This document shows, piece by piece, positions 50,226 to 57,992 of a stretch of DNA of 64,000 nucleotides; the first letter of the stretch is position 1; every line of letters begins with the position of its first letter. The stretch is from Ramlibacter lithotrophicus (lineage in GTDB: Bacteria; Pseudomonadota; Gammaproteobacteria; Burkholderiales; Burkholderiaceae_C), in assembly GCF_012184415.1 (NCBI RefSeq), contig NZ_VTOX01000010.1, positions 167,650-231,649 of the forward strand, read 5' to 3'. The notes beneath the pieces are model-generated. The model saw only the letters and a list, made by a program, of their open reading frames with translations, did not search any database and was not told where the DNA came from. The position numbers and the translations under genes are program-made.

Positions 50226-50825
50226 TTGGCGTCTCCTTCGTTTCTTGACGGCAAGCACGCGCCGGGCATCGCCGACGGCGATCGCGCCGACGCGGAGCTG
50301 GCCGCCAGGGCACAGCAGGGCGACCAGCGCGCCTACGCAGAGCTGGTGCGGCGGCACCAGAACCGGATCTTCCGCCACCTGCTGAACCTGACCGGTTCGC
50401 GCGAGGAGGCGCTCGAGTTGTCGCAGGAGGTGTTCTTGAAAGCCTGGGAGGCATTGCCCGGCTGGCGACCGGAGGCGCAGCTCCATACCTGGCTGTACCG
50501 GATCGCCTCCAACCTGGCCTACGACCTGCTGCGGCGGCGCCGCATCGTCTCCTACGAGCCGCTGGCGGAAGACTGGGACGCGCCGGCCGACGAAGCGGGC
50601 CCGGAGGCACGCCTGCAGGCCAGGCAAGGCATGGCCGCGCTCGATGCCGCCCTGGCGCGGCTGCCGCCCGACCAGCGCGAGATCGTGCTGCTGCGGGAAG
50701 TGGAAGGGCTCAGCTACGACGAGCTCGCCGCCACGCTGGGCATCGACGAAGGCACCGTCAAGTCGAGGCTGGCGCGGGGACGCGCCGCGCTGGCGCAGGC
50801 CTACCGGAGGACACACCATGAATGA
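50226..50825 (+). CDS. ECF-type RNA polymerase sigma factor
   Basis: A 199-residue sigma-70-family ECF factor of RpoE type. Region 2 reads YAELVRRHQNRIFRHLLNLT...ALELSQEVFLKAWEALPGW with the -10-binding helix WLYRIASNLAYDLLRRR; region 4 is LPPDQREIVLLREVEGLSYD then LGIDEGTVKSRLARGRAAL. I use a TTG start at 50226, six bases after GGGAGG; no ATG is available nearby. The stop overlaps the anti-sigma start by 8 bp, giving tight coupling and stoichiometry. It probably autoregulates this operon. Confidence 0.9.
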   Translation: MASPSFLDGKHAPGIADGDRADAELAARAQQGDQRAYAELVRRHQNRIFRHLLNLTGSREEALELSQEVFLKAWEALPGWRPEAQLHTWLYRIASNLAYDLLRRRRIVSYEPLAEDWDAPADEAGPEARLQARQGMAALDAALARLPPDQREIVLLREVEGLSYDELAATLGIDEGTVKSRLARGRAALAQAYRRTHHE

Positions 50826-51285
50826 CCGCTCCTGCGGCTGTCCGCGCATCGAGGACATTTCCGCGTTCATCGACGGCGCGCTGGCACAGCCGGCCGCCGG
50901 CGACCTGGCTCGCCACGCGCAGGCCTGCGCGCTGTGCGGCGCTGCCTTGCAGGAGTTGCGGCAGCTGCACGAGCACTTGCAGCCGCTGCGCGCGCGCCGG
51001 GCGGACGTGGACATCGCCGCGCTCGTGATGCCGCAATTGCGTCCCGCGGCGCCCTTGCCTCGCCGCCGTCGCGCGCGCCGCCTCCCCGCGTTGGCATCCC
51101 TGTGGCAGCTCGGCCCGCGGGCGCTGGGCGGCGCCGCCGCCCTGGGCGCCGGGGTTTATCTCGGACTGGCGCTGCTGGCCGGCAGCGGGGCCGCGCTGCG
51201 TCCGGCCGGCATGACGGTGTTCGACGCCGAACCCGCGGGCGCCTTGTGCGCCGGGCTGCCATCGTGTTCGGCAAGGGGAAGATGA
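50818..51285 (+). CDS. Zinc-finger anti-sigma factor
   Basis: A 155-residue anti-sigma protein. The N-terminal part has the zinc-binding H33-x3-C37-x2-C40 motif (HAQACALCG) of ZAS anti-sigma domains, with ISAFIDGALAQPAAGDLARH before it. One transmembrane helix follows (about residues 101-122, GPRALGGAAALGAGVYLGLA), so it is an inner-membrane protein holding the sigma factor inactive. Overlap with the sigma gene and the sensor gene 1 bp downstream makes a classic three-gene ECF module. Confidence 0.87.
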   Translation: MNDRSCGCPRIEDISAFIDGALAQPAAGDLARHAQACALCGAALQELRQLHEHLQPLRARRADVDIAALVMPQLRPAAPLPRRRRARRLPALASLWQLGPRALGGAAALGAGVYLGLALLAGSGAALRPAGMTVFDAEPAGALCAGLPSCSARGR

Positions 51286-51286
51286 C

Positions 51287-51733
51287 ATGCAACGCTCGCG
51301 CCTGATCTACCTGCTGACCCTTTCGGTCCTCGTCAACCTCGGCGTGCTGGGCGCGGCAGTTTTCCACTGGCGCAGCGGCGGCGCACAGGCCGTGGACGTG
51401 GCCGCCTACCTCCAGCTCGACGCCGACCAGCAGCGCCGCTGGGAGCGACTGGAACGCCCGTTCGTCGCCGAACTGGACGCCGGCTGGCGCGAGGTGGCCA
51501 GCCACCGCGAACGCCTGATCCGCGAGATGTTCGGTGACTCGCCCGACGCCGCGCGCATCGAGGCCGAACGCGCGAAGATCGCGCAACTGCAGGCGCTGCA
51601 GCAGAAGCGCGTCCTGGCGCAATTCCTGCGGGAGCGCGAAATCCTCACCGCGCAGCAGAGGGAGAAGCTGGTGCAGTTGCTGCTGCGCGAGCGCCAGCCG
51701 GCGCAGCGGGAGCGGGAACTGCACGGGTCATGA
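51287..51733 (+). CDS. Periplasmic heavy-metal-sensor-like (CnrX/ZraP-type) protein
   Basis: A 148-residue protein with one N-terminal membrane anchor (LIYLLTLSVLVNLGVLGAAVFH region) and an all-helical periplasmic domain rich in Glu, Arg and Gln (LQLDADQQRRWERLERPFVA, later QREKLVQLLLRERQP). The plan matches CnrX/ZraP/CpxP-like sensors that bind metals or misfolded proteins. Position as third gene after sigma and anti-sigma parallels cnrYXH-type modules, suggesting it signals an envelope or metal stress to the anti-sigma. Metal ligands are not clear, so the signal is unknown. Confidence 0.8.
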   Translation: MQRSRLIYLLTLSVLVNLGVLGAAVFHWRSGGAQAVDVAAYLQLDADQQRRWERLERPFVAELDAGWREVASHRERLIREMFGDSPDAARIEAERAKIAQLQALQQKRVLAQFLREREILTAQQREKLVQLLLRERQPAQRERELHGS

Positions 51734-51750
51734 GCCGCCTGCGGCCGGCT

Positions 51751-52479
51751 TCAGTCCCCCTGGAACCCGCCCGCGCGGTACGTCAGCACCAGGGTGTCGC
51801 GATGTCCCGCCGGCCCCGTCGGCTGGATGGGCGTCGTTTCGTGGATCACGCGCGCGTCGTCGAGCAACAGCAGGCTCCACGGCTCGCTCAGCGTGAAGCG
51901 CTCGCCCGCCGGCCCGTGCGCATCGAAGACACGGGTCTCGCCGCCCTTGATGTCGTGGCGGGCCAGCAGAAACACGCCGACGAAATCAACGCCGTCGCGA
52001 TGCGCGCCTTCTGGCGTGGGCCGGCCGATGCCGCCGGTCGTCTCGATGCGGAACTGGTGGGCCTCCACGTACCACGGCTGCACGCCGCGCAGCTGCGAGA
52101 ACAGGCGGCCCAGGCCGCCGAAGATGCGCGTCCAGGCGGGCCGCTCGCCGCCGGTGACGAGCATCGGCTCGAACCACCGGCGCAGGCCGCCATGCAGCGC
52201 GTTGTATTCCACCGGTTGCCAATGCGCGCGGTGCGGCGCCTGGACCACGCCGCCGTCCTGCACGACGAAGCACGAGTGCCGGCGCCGCCGGTACTTGCCG
52301 CCGTCGCGCAGGTACGTGTCGAGCGCGAGGTGATCCCACGCGGGCAGCAGCGCGTCGAGCTCGCCGGGCCCGCATCCGGTCAGCTCCCGCACGCCGGCGG
52401 GGCTGACGATGGCGTAGCCGCGCGCGCCCAGGACGGCGGCGAGTTGCGCAACTTCGGTGTACCCGGGAGCGACCAGCAT
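51751..52479 (-). CDS. 2-oxoglutarate/Fe(II) dioxygenase-family protein
   Basis: A 242-residue protein of the 2OG-Fe dioxygenase group (PF10014 type, which includes free amino-acid hydroxylases such as isoleucine dioxygenase). The iron motif is EGAHRDGVDFVGVFLL (H-x-D), the distal His in ARVIHETTPIQP, and the 2OG-binding Arg is likely the one in HRDTLVLTYRAGG. The conserved RRRRHSCFVV and FRIETTGG blocks are also seen. The ATG at 52477-52479 is the likely start. It converges on the sensor-protein gene (17 bp). An amino acid is the best-guess substrate. Confidence 0.85.
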   Translation of the reverse strand: MLVAPGYTEVAQLAAVLGARGYAIVSPAGVRELTGCGPGELDALLPAWDHLALDTYLRDGGKYRRRRHSCFVVQDGGVVQAPHRAHWQPVEYNALHGGLRRWFEPMLVTGGERPAWTRIFGGLGRLFSQLRGVQPWYVEAHQFRIETTGGIGRPTPEGAHRDGVDFVGVFLLARHDIKGGETRVFDAHGPAGERFTLSEPWSLLLLDDARVIHETTPIQPTGPAGHRDTLVLTYRAGGFQGD

Positions 52480-52834
52480 GATGGCCCGAGCATAGCCGCG
52501 GCCCGGTCGGCACCCGGCCGCGGCCAATGGCCCTTCTGTCCTTGCCGGAATGCGCCGCAACGGCCGGCGTCCTATACTGGCGGCGCCATGGACAGCCCGA
52601 TCGCCAGCAGCCTGCTCGCACCGCGCCCACTGCTCTTCGCAGCAGCGGGAACTCGTGCGCGCGCGTTCGCACCGGCGGCTTCGCGGCACCAGCGAACCCC
52701 CGCACTTTCCTGAGCCCGGCGGTCCGCTTCCCTTCCCCCTTCAAGCGCCATCCATCGACCGCCGGGCCCCGACCGGCGCAGCTGCGCGCCCCGTGCAAAG
52801 ACGCGGCCGGCGCGCGTTCGAATGGAGAGCTTTC
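52480..52834. other. Intergenic leader region of the rnk-like gene with a TATACT -10-like box
   Basis: The 355-bp gap between the divergent dioxygenase and rnk-like genes has a good -10 hexamer, TATACT, at 52573-52578, with no convincing -35 at 16-18 bp. It would give a long leader of about 250 nt. A 41-codon ATG frame at 52588-52713 lies inside it but has no Shine-Dalgarno sequence. No riboswitch consensus was recognised. Confidence 0.35.
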
Positions 52835-53236
52835 ATGGAAAAGACGATTGCCGCCCTGCGCCAGCTCACGGCGCTGGATTCCGCCCGCTTGAGAAAGATG
52901 GCCGGCTCCGGCTCGCAGCCGGAACTGGACGAACTGCTGGACGAAGCCGAGGTCATCGACTCGCGCGAGGTGGCGCCGGACATCGTGACGATGTACGCGC
53001 AGGTGGAGGTCGAGGACATCGGCTCCCGCAGCCGCCGGACGCTGGTGGTCTGCTACCCCGCCGATGCCGAGCCCGCCAGAGGCTTCATCTCCGTGCTGTC
53101 GCCGGTGGGGCTGGCGCTGCTGGGGCTGCCGGTGGGAGCGGTGGCACGCTGGCAGGCCCCGGGCGGAATTGAAAGCGCGGCCAGGGTGGCCGCGATCCTG
53201 TTCCAGCCCGAAGCCTCGGGCGACTACGTCACGTAG
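52835..53236 (+). CDS. rnk: Nucleoside-diphosphate-kinase regulator-like protein (Rnk/GreA C-terminal fold)
   Basis: A 133-residue Rnk-like protein: a short N-terminal helical hairpin and the GreA/GreB C-terminal FKBP-like domain. Visible blocks are AEVIDSREVAPDIVTMYAQV, RRTLVVCYPADAEPARGFIS and LSPVGLALLGLPVGAVARWQ. Rnk binds RNA polymerase and affects nucleoside diphosphate kinase levels in other bacteria. A TGGAGAG sequence precedes the ATG. The N-terminal coiled coil is shorter than in Gre factors, so it should not stimulate cleavage. The symbol is by family resemblance. Confidence 0.82.
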   Translation: MEKTIAALRQLTALDSARLRKMAGSGSQPELDELLDEAEVIDSREVAPDIVTMYAQVEVEDIGSRSRRTLVVCYPADAEPARGFISVLSPVGLALLGLPVGAVARWQAPGGIESAARVAAILFQPEASGDYVT

Positions 53237-53271
53237 CCGCCCGCAGCCTGCAGCCTGCAGCCGGGAAAGGC

Positions 53272-55392
53272 TTATCTCCAGACCCGGTAGTTGGTCACCT
53301 GGATGTCGCCCACGCCCTCCTGGGGCTCGACCCCGAGTTCGACGCCCACCGCGTACTCGTTGCCGTTGGCCCAGGGCGTGCCGTAGACGTCCCTGCGAGT
53401 CGAGATGTAGTTGATGAACTTCGCCAGGTCGAGCTGGGTGCCGGGCGGAATCGGCTTCGAGGGTTCGAAGACGATGAACTTCCAGCCGCCGCCCCAGGTG
53501 GCACGCAGCGCGCCGTCCCAGTCCTTGCCCGCATAGACGTGGAACAGGCGGCCGTCGATGGTGACGTCGTGGTCGTACCAGCCCGGATTGCGCGTACCGT
53601 GCTCGCCGTAGCCGCCCCAGTAATCCAGCGGAATGATGATCTCGTGCGTGACGCCGATGCCGAACCCGTTGACCTGCGTCGGCGTGTTCTGCAGGAAGAT
53701 GTCGTACGCGAGGTGGCCGCGGCCGGTGGGCGCGCTCACGTGCCGGTAGTTGGCCGTCGTCTTGAGCGAGGCGATCGGCAACTGCAGCGGGAAGAACGTG
53801 CCCGGCGTGGCGCCCGACGGGTACTTCTGCGAATAGCTGCCGTCCAGAAGGCGCACGTCGTGTCCGCCCGGCTTGGTCCAGGTGTTGTAGTAGCCCGGCT
53901 TGGCGCCGCTGATGATGCTCGGGAAGCTCTTGATCTCGCTGCAGCAGGACGGCCATTTCCACGCCAGCCGGAAGGCGACTTCACCGTTGGCGCCGATCTG
54001 CGGACTGACGCCGGTGTACTGCTCGTACGTGGTTCCGCCGATGCCGGTGAAGGTGCCACGAGTCAGGCCCCAGGGGCCCCACACGCCGTCCTCGACCCAG
54101 TAGGCATCGTTGTCGCGGCCGACCTGCAGCAGCGTGCCGGGCCAGCTCTTCACCGGGATCAGGCCGATGTCGGGCGCGGGAGCAGCGGGTGCCGGAGCCG
54201 GTGCGGGTGCCGGTGCCGGTGCGGGAGCCGCCGCGCCGTCGACCGGCGCGAGTCCCACGTCGTCGACATAGGCGAATCCGCCGCCGGCGTTCTTCCAGAC
54301 ATAGACCATGGCCCTGGAGGCGCTCCACGGCGCGGCGAGATCCAGCCTGGCGGCGGAATAGCTCGTCGAGCTGAACGGCACGTTCTGCTCCAGCACCTTG
54401 TTGCCCTGGGCGTCGAAGAAGCTCACGCCGAGGTATCCGACTTCCGAGGCGTCGGTCACCTTGACCCGCCCCGTCAGGCTGTAGGTCTTGCCGCCGACGA
54501 TGGTGGCGATATCGTGGCCGAGTCCACCGGCGCCGCTGCCCACGCGCACCGAGTACGAGCCGGAACTCGACTGGCCGGTCACGGCGCTCGCGTTGCCCCA
54601 GTTGGTCCAGTTCGCCAGAGCGCTTTCGAAGCCGTTGTTCGACACCAGGTTGCCGCCGCCGGCCACCGGTGCGGAGGTGGCGTTCACCGGCGTGAGCACG
54701 AGGTCGTCGACGTAGCCATGGCCGCTGCCGGCGTTCTTCCACACGAACACGACGGCCTTGGCGGCGTTGGCCGGCGTCTCGCCTTCCACGGTGGCGAGCG
54801 ACCAGGAGGTCGTGCTGATCGGAACGGCCTGCTGCGCGATCGTGTTGCCCCACTGGTCCAGGATGTTGATGCCGAGGTAGACGGCGTCGGCCGGATTGCT
54901 GACCTTCACCTGGCCGGTGAGGCGATAACGCGCCCCGGGCACGATGCCGCCGATCACGTCGAGCCCGGCGCCGCCGGCGGCGGTGCCCACGCGCAACGCG
55001 CGCCAGGACCCCGAGGCGCCGGTGCCATCGATCGCCTGTGCATTGCCCCAGTCCATCCAGCCGGCCAGGCCCGATTCGAACGTGCCGTTGGCCAGCAGGT
55101 TGCCGTTCGTCGAGCGCAGCGGCTTGGCGGAGGCGGTGGGGAATTCCGGCGCGGCCGGCAGCACGGCTGCCGCGGCCGCCTCGGACCCCGCCGCCGCCAG
55201 CGATTTCTCGATCTGCGCCGTGACCTGGCTCATGGCGACGGCCTGGCCATCGGCCCCGCCGGCCACGCCCGCAGCAGTACCGGGGCCTGTCGCGCTCCCG
55301 CCCCCGCCCCCGCCGCAGGAGACGAGCGCCAAGGCGAGGGCCGCACCCCCGGTCACCCGCCAGGTGAGCGTGGAAATTTCACGTGATCGCAT
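53272..55392 (-). CDS. Secreted lipoprotein with two CBM-like modules and a GH12-like glycanase domain
   Basis: A 706-residue exported protein. A signal peptide ends in the lipobox LVSC followed by six Gly (Cys about residue 26). Two related jelly-roll modules of the CBM4_9 type follow (GNLLANGTFESGLAGWMDWG and GNLVSNNGFESALANWTNWG), then a Pro-Ala linker. The C-terminal 240 residues resemble glycoside hydrolase family 12: WKWPSCCSEIKSFPSIISG, a strand with HEIIIPLDYWGG carrying a candidate nucleophile Glu, and GVELGVEPQEGVGDIQVTNY with the candidate acid/base Glu. It may cut beta-1,4 or xyloglucan-type glucans at the cell surface. The sequence is divergent, so activity is inferred only. GGAAGAAAC precedes the ATG. 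Confidence 0.75.
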   Translation of the reverse strand: MRSREISTLTWRVTGGAALALALVSCGGGGGGSATGPGTAAGVAGGADGQAVAMSQVTAQIEKSLAAAGSEAAAAAVLPAAPEFPTASAKPLRSTNGNLLANGTFESGLAGWMDWGNAQAIDGTGASGSWRALRVGTAAGGAGLDVIGGIVPGARYRLTGQVKVSNPADAVYLGINILDQWGNTIAQQAVPISTTSWSLATVEGETPANAAKAVVFVWKNAGSGHGYVDDLVLTPVNATSAPVAGGGNLVSNNGFESALANWTNWGNASAVTGQSSSGSYSVRVGSGAGGLGHDIATIVGGKTYSLTGRVKVTDASEVGYLGVSFFDAQGNKVLEQNVPFSSTSYSAARLDLAAPWSASRAMVYVWKNAGGGFAYVDDVGLAPVDGAAAPAPAPAPAPAPAPAAPAPDIGLIPVKSWPGTLLQVGRDNDAYWVEDGVWGPWGLTRGTFTGIGGTTYEQYTGVSPQIGANGEVAFRLAWKWPSCCSEIKSFPSIISGAKPGYYNTWTKPGGHDVRLLDGSYSQKYPSGATPGTFFPLQLPIASLKTTANYRHVSAPTGRGHLAYDIFLQNTPTQVNGFGIGVTHEIIIPLDYWGGYGEHGTRNPGWYDHDVTIDGRLFHVYAGKDWDGALRATWGGGWKFIVFEPSKPIPPGTQLDLAKFINYISTRRDVYGTPWANGNEYAVGVELGVEPQEGVGDIQVTNYRVWR
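54174..54234 (-). repeat. Pro-Ala repeat linker in the GH12-like lipoprotein
   Basis: Degenerate GGTGCCGGTGCGGGA-type hexamer repeats encode alternating Pro and Ala, a flexible extended linker between the second binding module and the catalytic-type domain. Such repeats are typical of secreted multidomain glycanases. Confidence 0.75.
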
Positions 55393-56097
55393 GTTTCTTC
55401 CAAGATCGGGTTGTAAGGAGGTGGCGGCCGGAAACGGCAGGCACCAGCTTCTCGTTCTGCGCGGCACGGCTGTGGCAGCAGCGCCGGCATGCTGCAGAGG
55501 TTCGGTACGACACTGGTCACGTTCCTTCGCGCCGTGTGCGTCCATGCAATCTCTGCGACGGGCGCGATCTTAGTCAGACAGGGCCTACGCGCGAACAGGC
55601 GCGCGCCGACAAAGAGTAAGCAACAGGACCGACCGTCTTACATCCCCGTGGGGGCAATGCGGCGCCGATGACTGCCGATTGGTACCTCGCGATGCGTCAT
55701 TGCGGCCCGCAGGCTTGCTGCGTAAACATCGAAGTCAGCAAGCGAAAACGCCGATGAGTGCGACCGCGGGTGAACCCGGGGTGCGAAGCCATGCAGACGA
55801 AGTGGTGCGCTGCGCTGCGGTGTGAAGCTCAGCCGCAACTCTTACGGGCGGTGCTCCGGTGTTCACTTGCTTACCGGATGAGCGTGAATAGTTCCATGCG
55901 GGCCGTCGAGGATCGAAGGTCTTTTCACCGGCTTGCGTCCGAAAGCGTCTTCCGCGCTGAGAGCGGCACGAAATCGAAGAAACCTAATAATCCATCGCCA
56001 TTTTTCGATTGTCTCGCGGAATCTGCGTTCCTATAGTGGTGGCCGACTGGCGCTCGGCTTTGGCTGCGGCGGTCGCATAAACCACAGGAGACAAGGC
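55393..56097. other. 705-bp intergenic region between the lipoprotein gene and the racemase operon
   Basis: No gene is convincing here; short frames lack ribosome-binding sites. Reading toward the lipoprotein, TTCGCG (55590-55595) and TAAGAT (55567-55572, minus strand) spaced 17 bp form a weak promoter candidate and would leave a leader of about 165 nt. The rightmost part is more AT-rich and holds the racemase-operon promoter, listed separately. I compared the central part with c-di-GMP and cobalamin riboswitch consensus from memory and saw no match. Confidence 0.5.
56009..56037 (+). promoter_or_regulatory. Sigma-70 promoter of the racemase/Bug operon
   Basis: TTGTCT (56009-56014) and TATAGT (56032-56037) are separated by exactly 17 bp and lie 61 bp before the racemase ATG. 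An inverted repeat, AATCGAA (55972-55978) with TTCGATT (56004-56010), overlaps the -35 and could bind a regulator. Confidence 0.65.
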
Positions 56098-56853
56098 ATG
56101 AACAATCAAGTCCGGCGCTTCGGCGTTCTCGCGCCGCCGGGAAACACGGCGCTCGAACGGGAACTGCCGCCGCTCTTGCCCGCAGGCGTGGTCAGCAACC
56201 ACAACCGCCTGTCACGTCCGGGGGCGTCCATCACATCCGACTCGCTGTTGCGCATGGCAGAGTCGATCGAACGCGCCGCCCACGATCTGGCACAGGCGTA
56301 TCCGGAAGTCATTCTTTATGGCTGCACCAGTGGCAGCTTCCTCGCCGGCATAGGCCGCGAAGCGGAAGTGGCGCAGCGGATCGCCGATCTCACGAAGATC
56401 CCGTCCCTCACCACCTCCACTGCCGTGATCGCTGCCCTGGGCGCCCTCAAGGCGCGCAGGATCTTCCTGGCGACACCGTATCCGGACGACATCAACCTCC
56501 ATGAGATCGCCTTCCTCGACCACTACGGAATCGCTGTGAGCAAGTGGGATGCGTTCCGATGCCAGACGAGCGAGGCCATCCGGGAAGTATCGTCCGAACA
56601 GGTGGCTGATCTCGTGCTGCAGCACCGCGACGACATCAAGGCGTGCGACGCGGTCTTCATCAGTTGCACCAACCTGCTGGCCATCGACCAGATCACACGC
56701 CTCGAACGCGAACTCGACAAGCCGGTGATGAGTTCGAACCAGGCATCGCTCTGGGCCGTCCTGCAGCACATGGGCGTGGCTACCACCGGTATCGCGGCGG
56801 GTCACCTGTTTAGCTGTTCCTCGCCCGTCGAGATCTCGCGTCCCAGGCAGTAG
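56098..56853 (+). CDS. Asp/Glu racemase-family protein (maleate isomerase/arylmalonate decarboxylase-like)
   Basis: A 251-residue member of the aspartate/glutamate racemase superfamily. The two active-site cysteines expected for the fold are present, in VILYGCTSGSFLAG (about residue 80) and VFISCTNLLAIDQI (about residue 188). The N-terminus RFGVLAPPGNTALERELPPL matches the maleate cis-trans-isomerase group rather than true amino-acid racemases. It may isomerise or decarboxylate a dicarboxylate. AGGAGACAAGGC precedes the ATG. The Bug gene 43 bp downstream could bind the same acid. Confidence 0.88.
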   Translation: MNNQVRRFGVLAPPGNTALERELPPLLPAGVVSNHNRLSRPGASITSDSLLRMAESIERAAHDLAQAYPEVILYGCTSGSFLAGIGREAEVAQRIADLTKIPSLTTSTAVIAALGALKARRIFLATPYPDDINLHEIAFLDHYGIAVSKWDAFRCQTSEAIREVSSEQVADLVLQHRDDIKACDAVFISCTNLLAIDQITRLERELDKPVMSSNQASLWAVLQHMGVATTGIAAGHLFSCSSPVEISRPRQ

Positions 56854-56896
56854 GCGCAGCGCGCCGTCCCCACATCAATTCATCCAGGAGACAAAG

Positions 56897-57877
56897 ATGT
56901 TCGTTCGCAGACAGGCTCTGGCGGCCATCGCTGCAGGCGCCGTGGCCCTCGCGTGTCCAGCAGGCCACGCGCTTGCACAGACCTTTCCCAGTGCGCCGAT
57001 GAAGATCGTGGTTCCGTACGCTCCCGGAGGGTCTACCGATATCCTGGCGCGCACCATCGCCGAGAACCTCTCGAAGCGATTCGGCCAGCCGGTGGTCGTC
57101 GTGAACCAGCCGGGAGCCGGCGGCTCGGTCGGAACCGCGGCGGTGGCCCGCTCGCCGGCCGATGGATACACGATGGTCATGGCCACGAACGGCACGCATG
57201 CCATCAATCCGACGCTGTACACCAAGCTCCCTTACGACGCAGTGAAGGATTTCAAACCGGTGAGCCTGATCGCTTCGGTGCCGCTGCTGCTGGTGGTGCC
57301 TGCGAAGTCGGAAGTAAAGACCGTCAAGGCGCTCATGGAGCGGGGCGCTGGCGGCAAGCCCTTGAACTTCGGCTCCGCTGGGGTCGGGTCCTCCGGCCAC
57401 CTCGCCGGCGAAATGCTCAAGATCGAGGGCAAGCTCGACGCCCAGCACATCGCGTACAAGGGCGACGGGCCAGCCGTGGTCGATCTGATCGGTGGCAACG
57501 TCGACTACCTGTTCGCCAACATGCCTGCCGCCGTGAACCAGGCCAAGGCAGGGACAGTCCGCCCGCTGGCCGTCACGTCCGCGCAGCGCTCCCAGGAATT
57601 GCCGGACGTGCCGACGGTGGCAGAGGCCGGCTATCCGCGCCTGCAGGTGGACCCGTGGTACGGCGTGCTGGTGCCGAGTGGAACCAGCACGGAGGTCGTG
57701 AATACGCTGAGCGAAGCGATCAACGCCGCCTTGAAAGATCCGGCCGTGAGGAAGCGGTTCGAGGGCCTCGGCGCGACGCCACAGGGAACCACACCCGAGA
57801 AGTTCGCGCAGGTCATCGCCGCCGATACGGCGAAGTTCGCGACCGCGATCAAGATCTCCGGAGCCAAGGCGGACTGA
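56897..57877 (+). CDS. Bug/TctC-family substrate-binding protein
   Basis: A 326-residue Bug protein with a signal peptide of about 30 residues (ending HALAQT). Blocks are MKIVVPYAPGGSTDILARTI, VVVVNQPGAGGSVGTAAVA and HIAYKGDGPAVVDLIGG. An AGGAGACAAAG sequence precedes the ATG. It is the second gene of the racemase operon, so a C4 dicarboxylate such as maleate is a reasonable ligand guess (inference). The 115 bp after it hold a 28-codon ATG frame (57910-57996) with no ribosome-binding site and no known similarity. Confidence 0.9.
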   Translation: MFVRRQALAAIAAGAVALACPAGHALAQTFPSAPMKIVVPYAPGGSTDILARTIAENLSKRFGQPVVVVNQPGAGGSVGTAAVARSPADGYTMVMATNGTHAINPTLYTKLPYDAVKDFKPVSLIASVPLLLVVPAKSEVKTVKALMERGAGGKPLNFGSAGVGSSGHLAGEMLKIEGKLDAQHIAYKGDGPAVVDLIGGNVDYLFANMPAAVNQAKAGTVRPLAVTSAQRSQELPDVPTVAEAGYPRLQVDPWYGVLVPSGTSTEVVNTLSEAINAALKDPAVRKRFEGLGATPQGTTPEKFAQVIAADTAKFATAIKISGAKAD

Positions 57878-57992
57878 CCTTCGCGGTGCTCGCGGGTGTT
57901 AATCAGCAGATGGCCCAAAAGTCTAAAAAGTCGTTACGCGACAAGGACTTACAAGATTATCCGCTTGTTAGCAGGACTGCCAAATCCGAGAA

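Noticed and set aside
52588..52713. 41-codon ATG frame in the leader of the rnk-like gene
   Set aside because: No Shine-Dalgarno sequence and low-complexity Ala/Pro/Arg content; kept only as part of the leader description.
55640..55830. Possible structured RNA in the 705-bp intergenic region
   Set aside because: No match to riboswitch consensus known to me and no consistent stem set found by eye.
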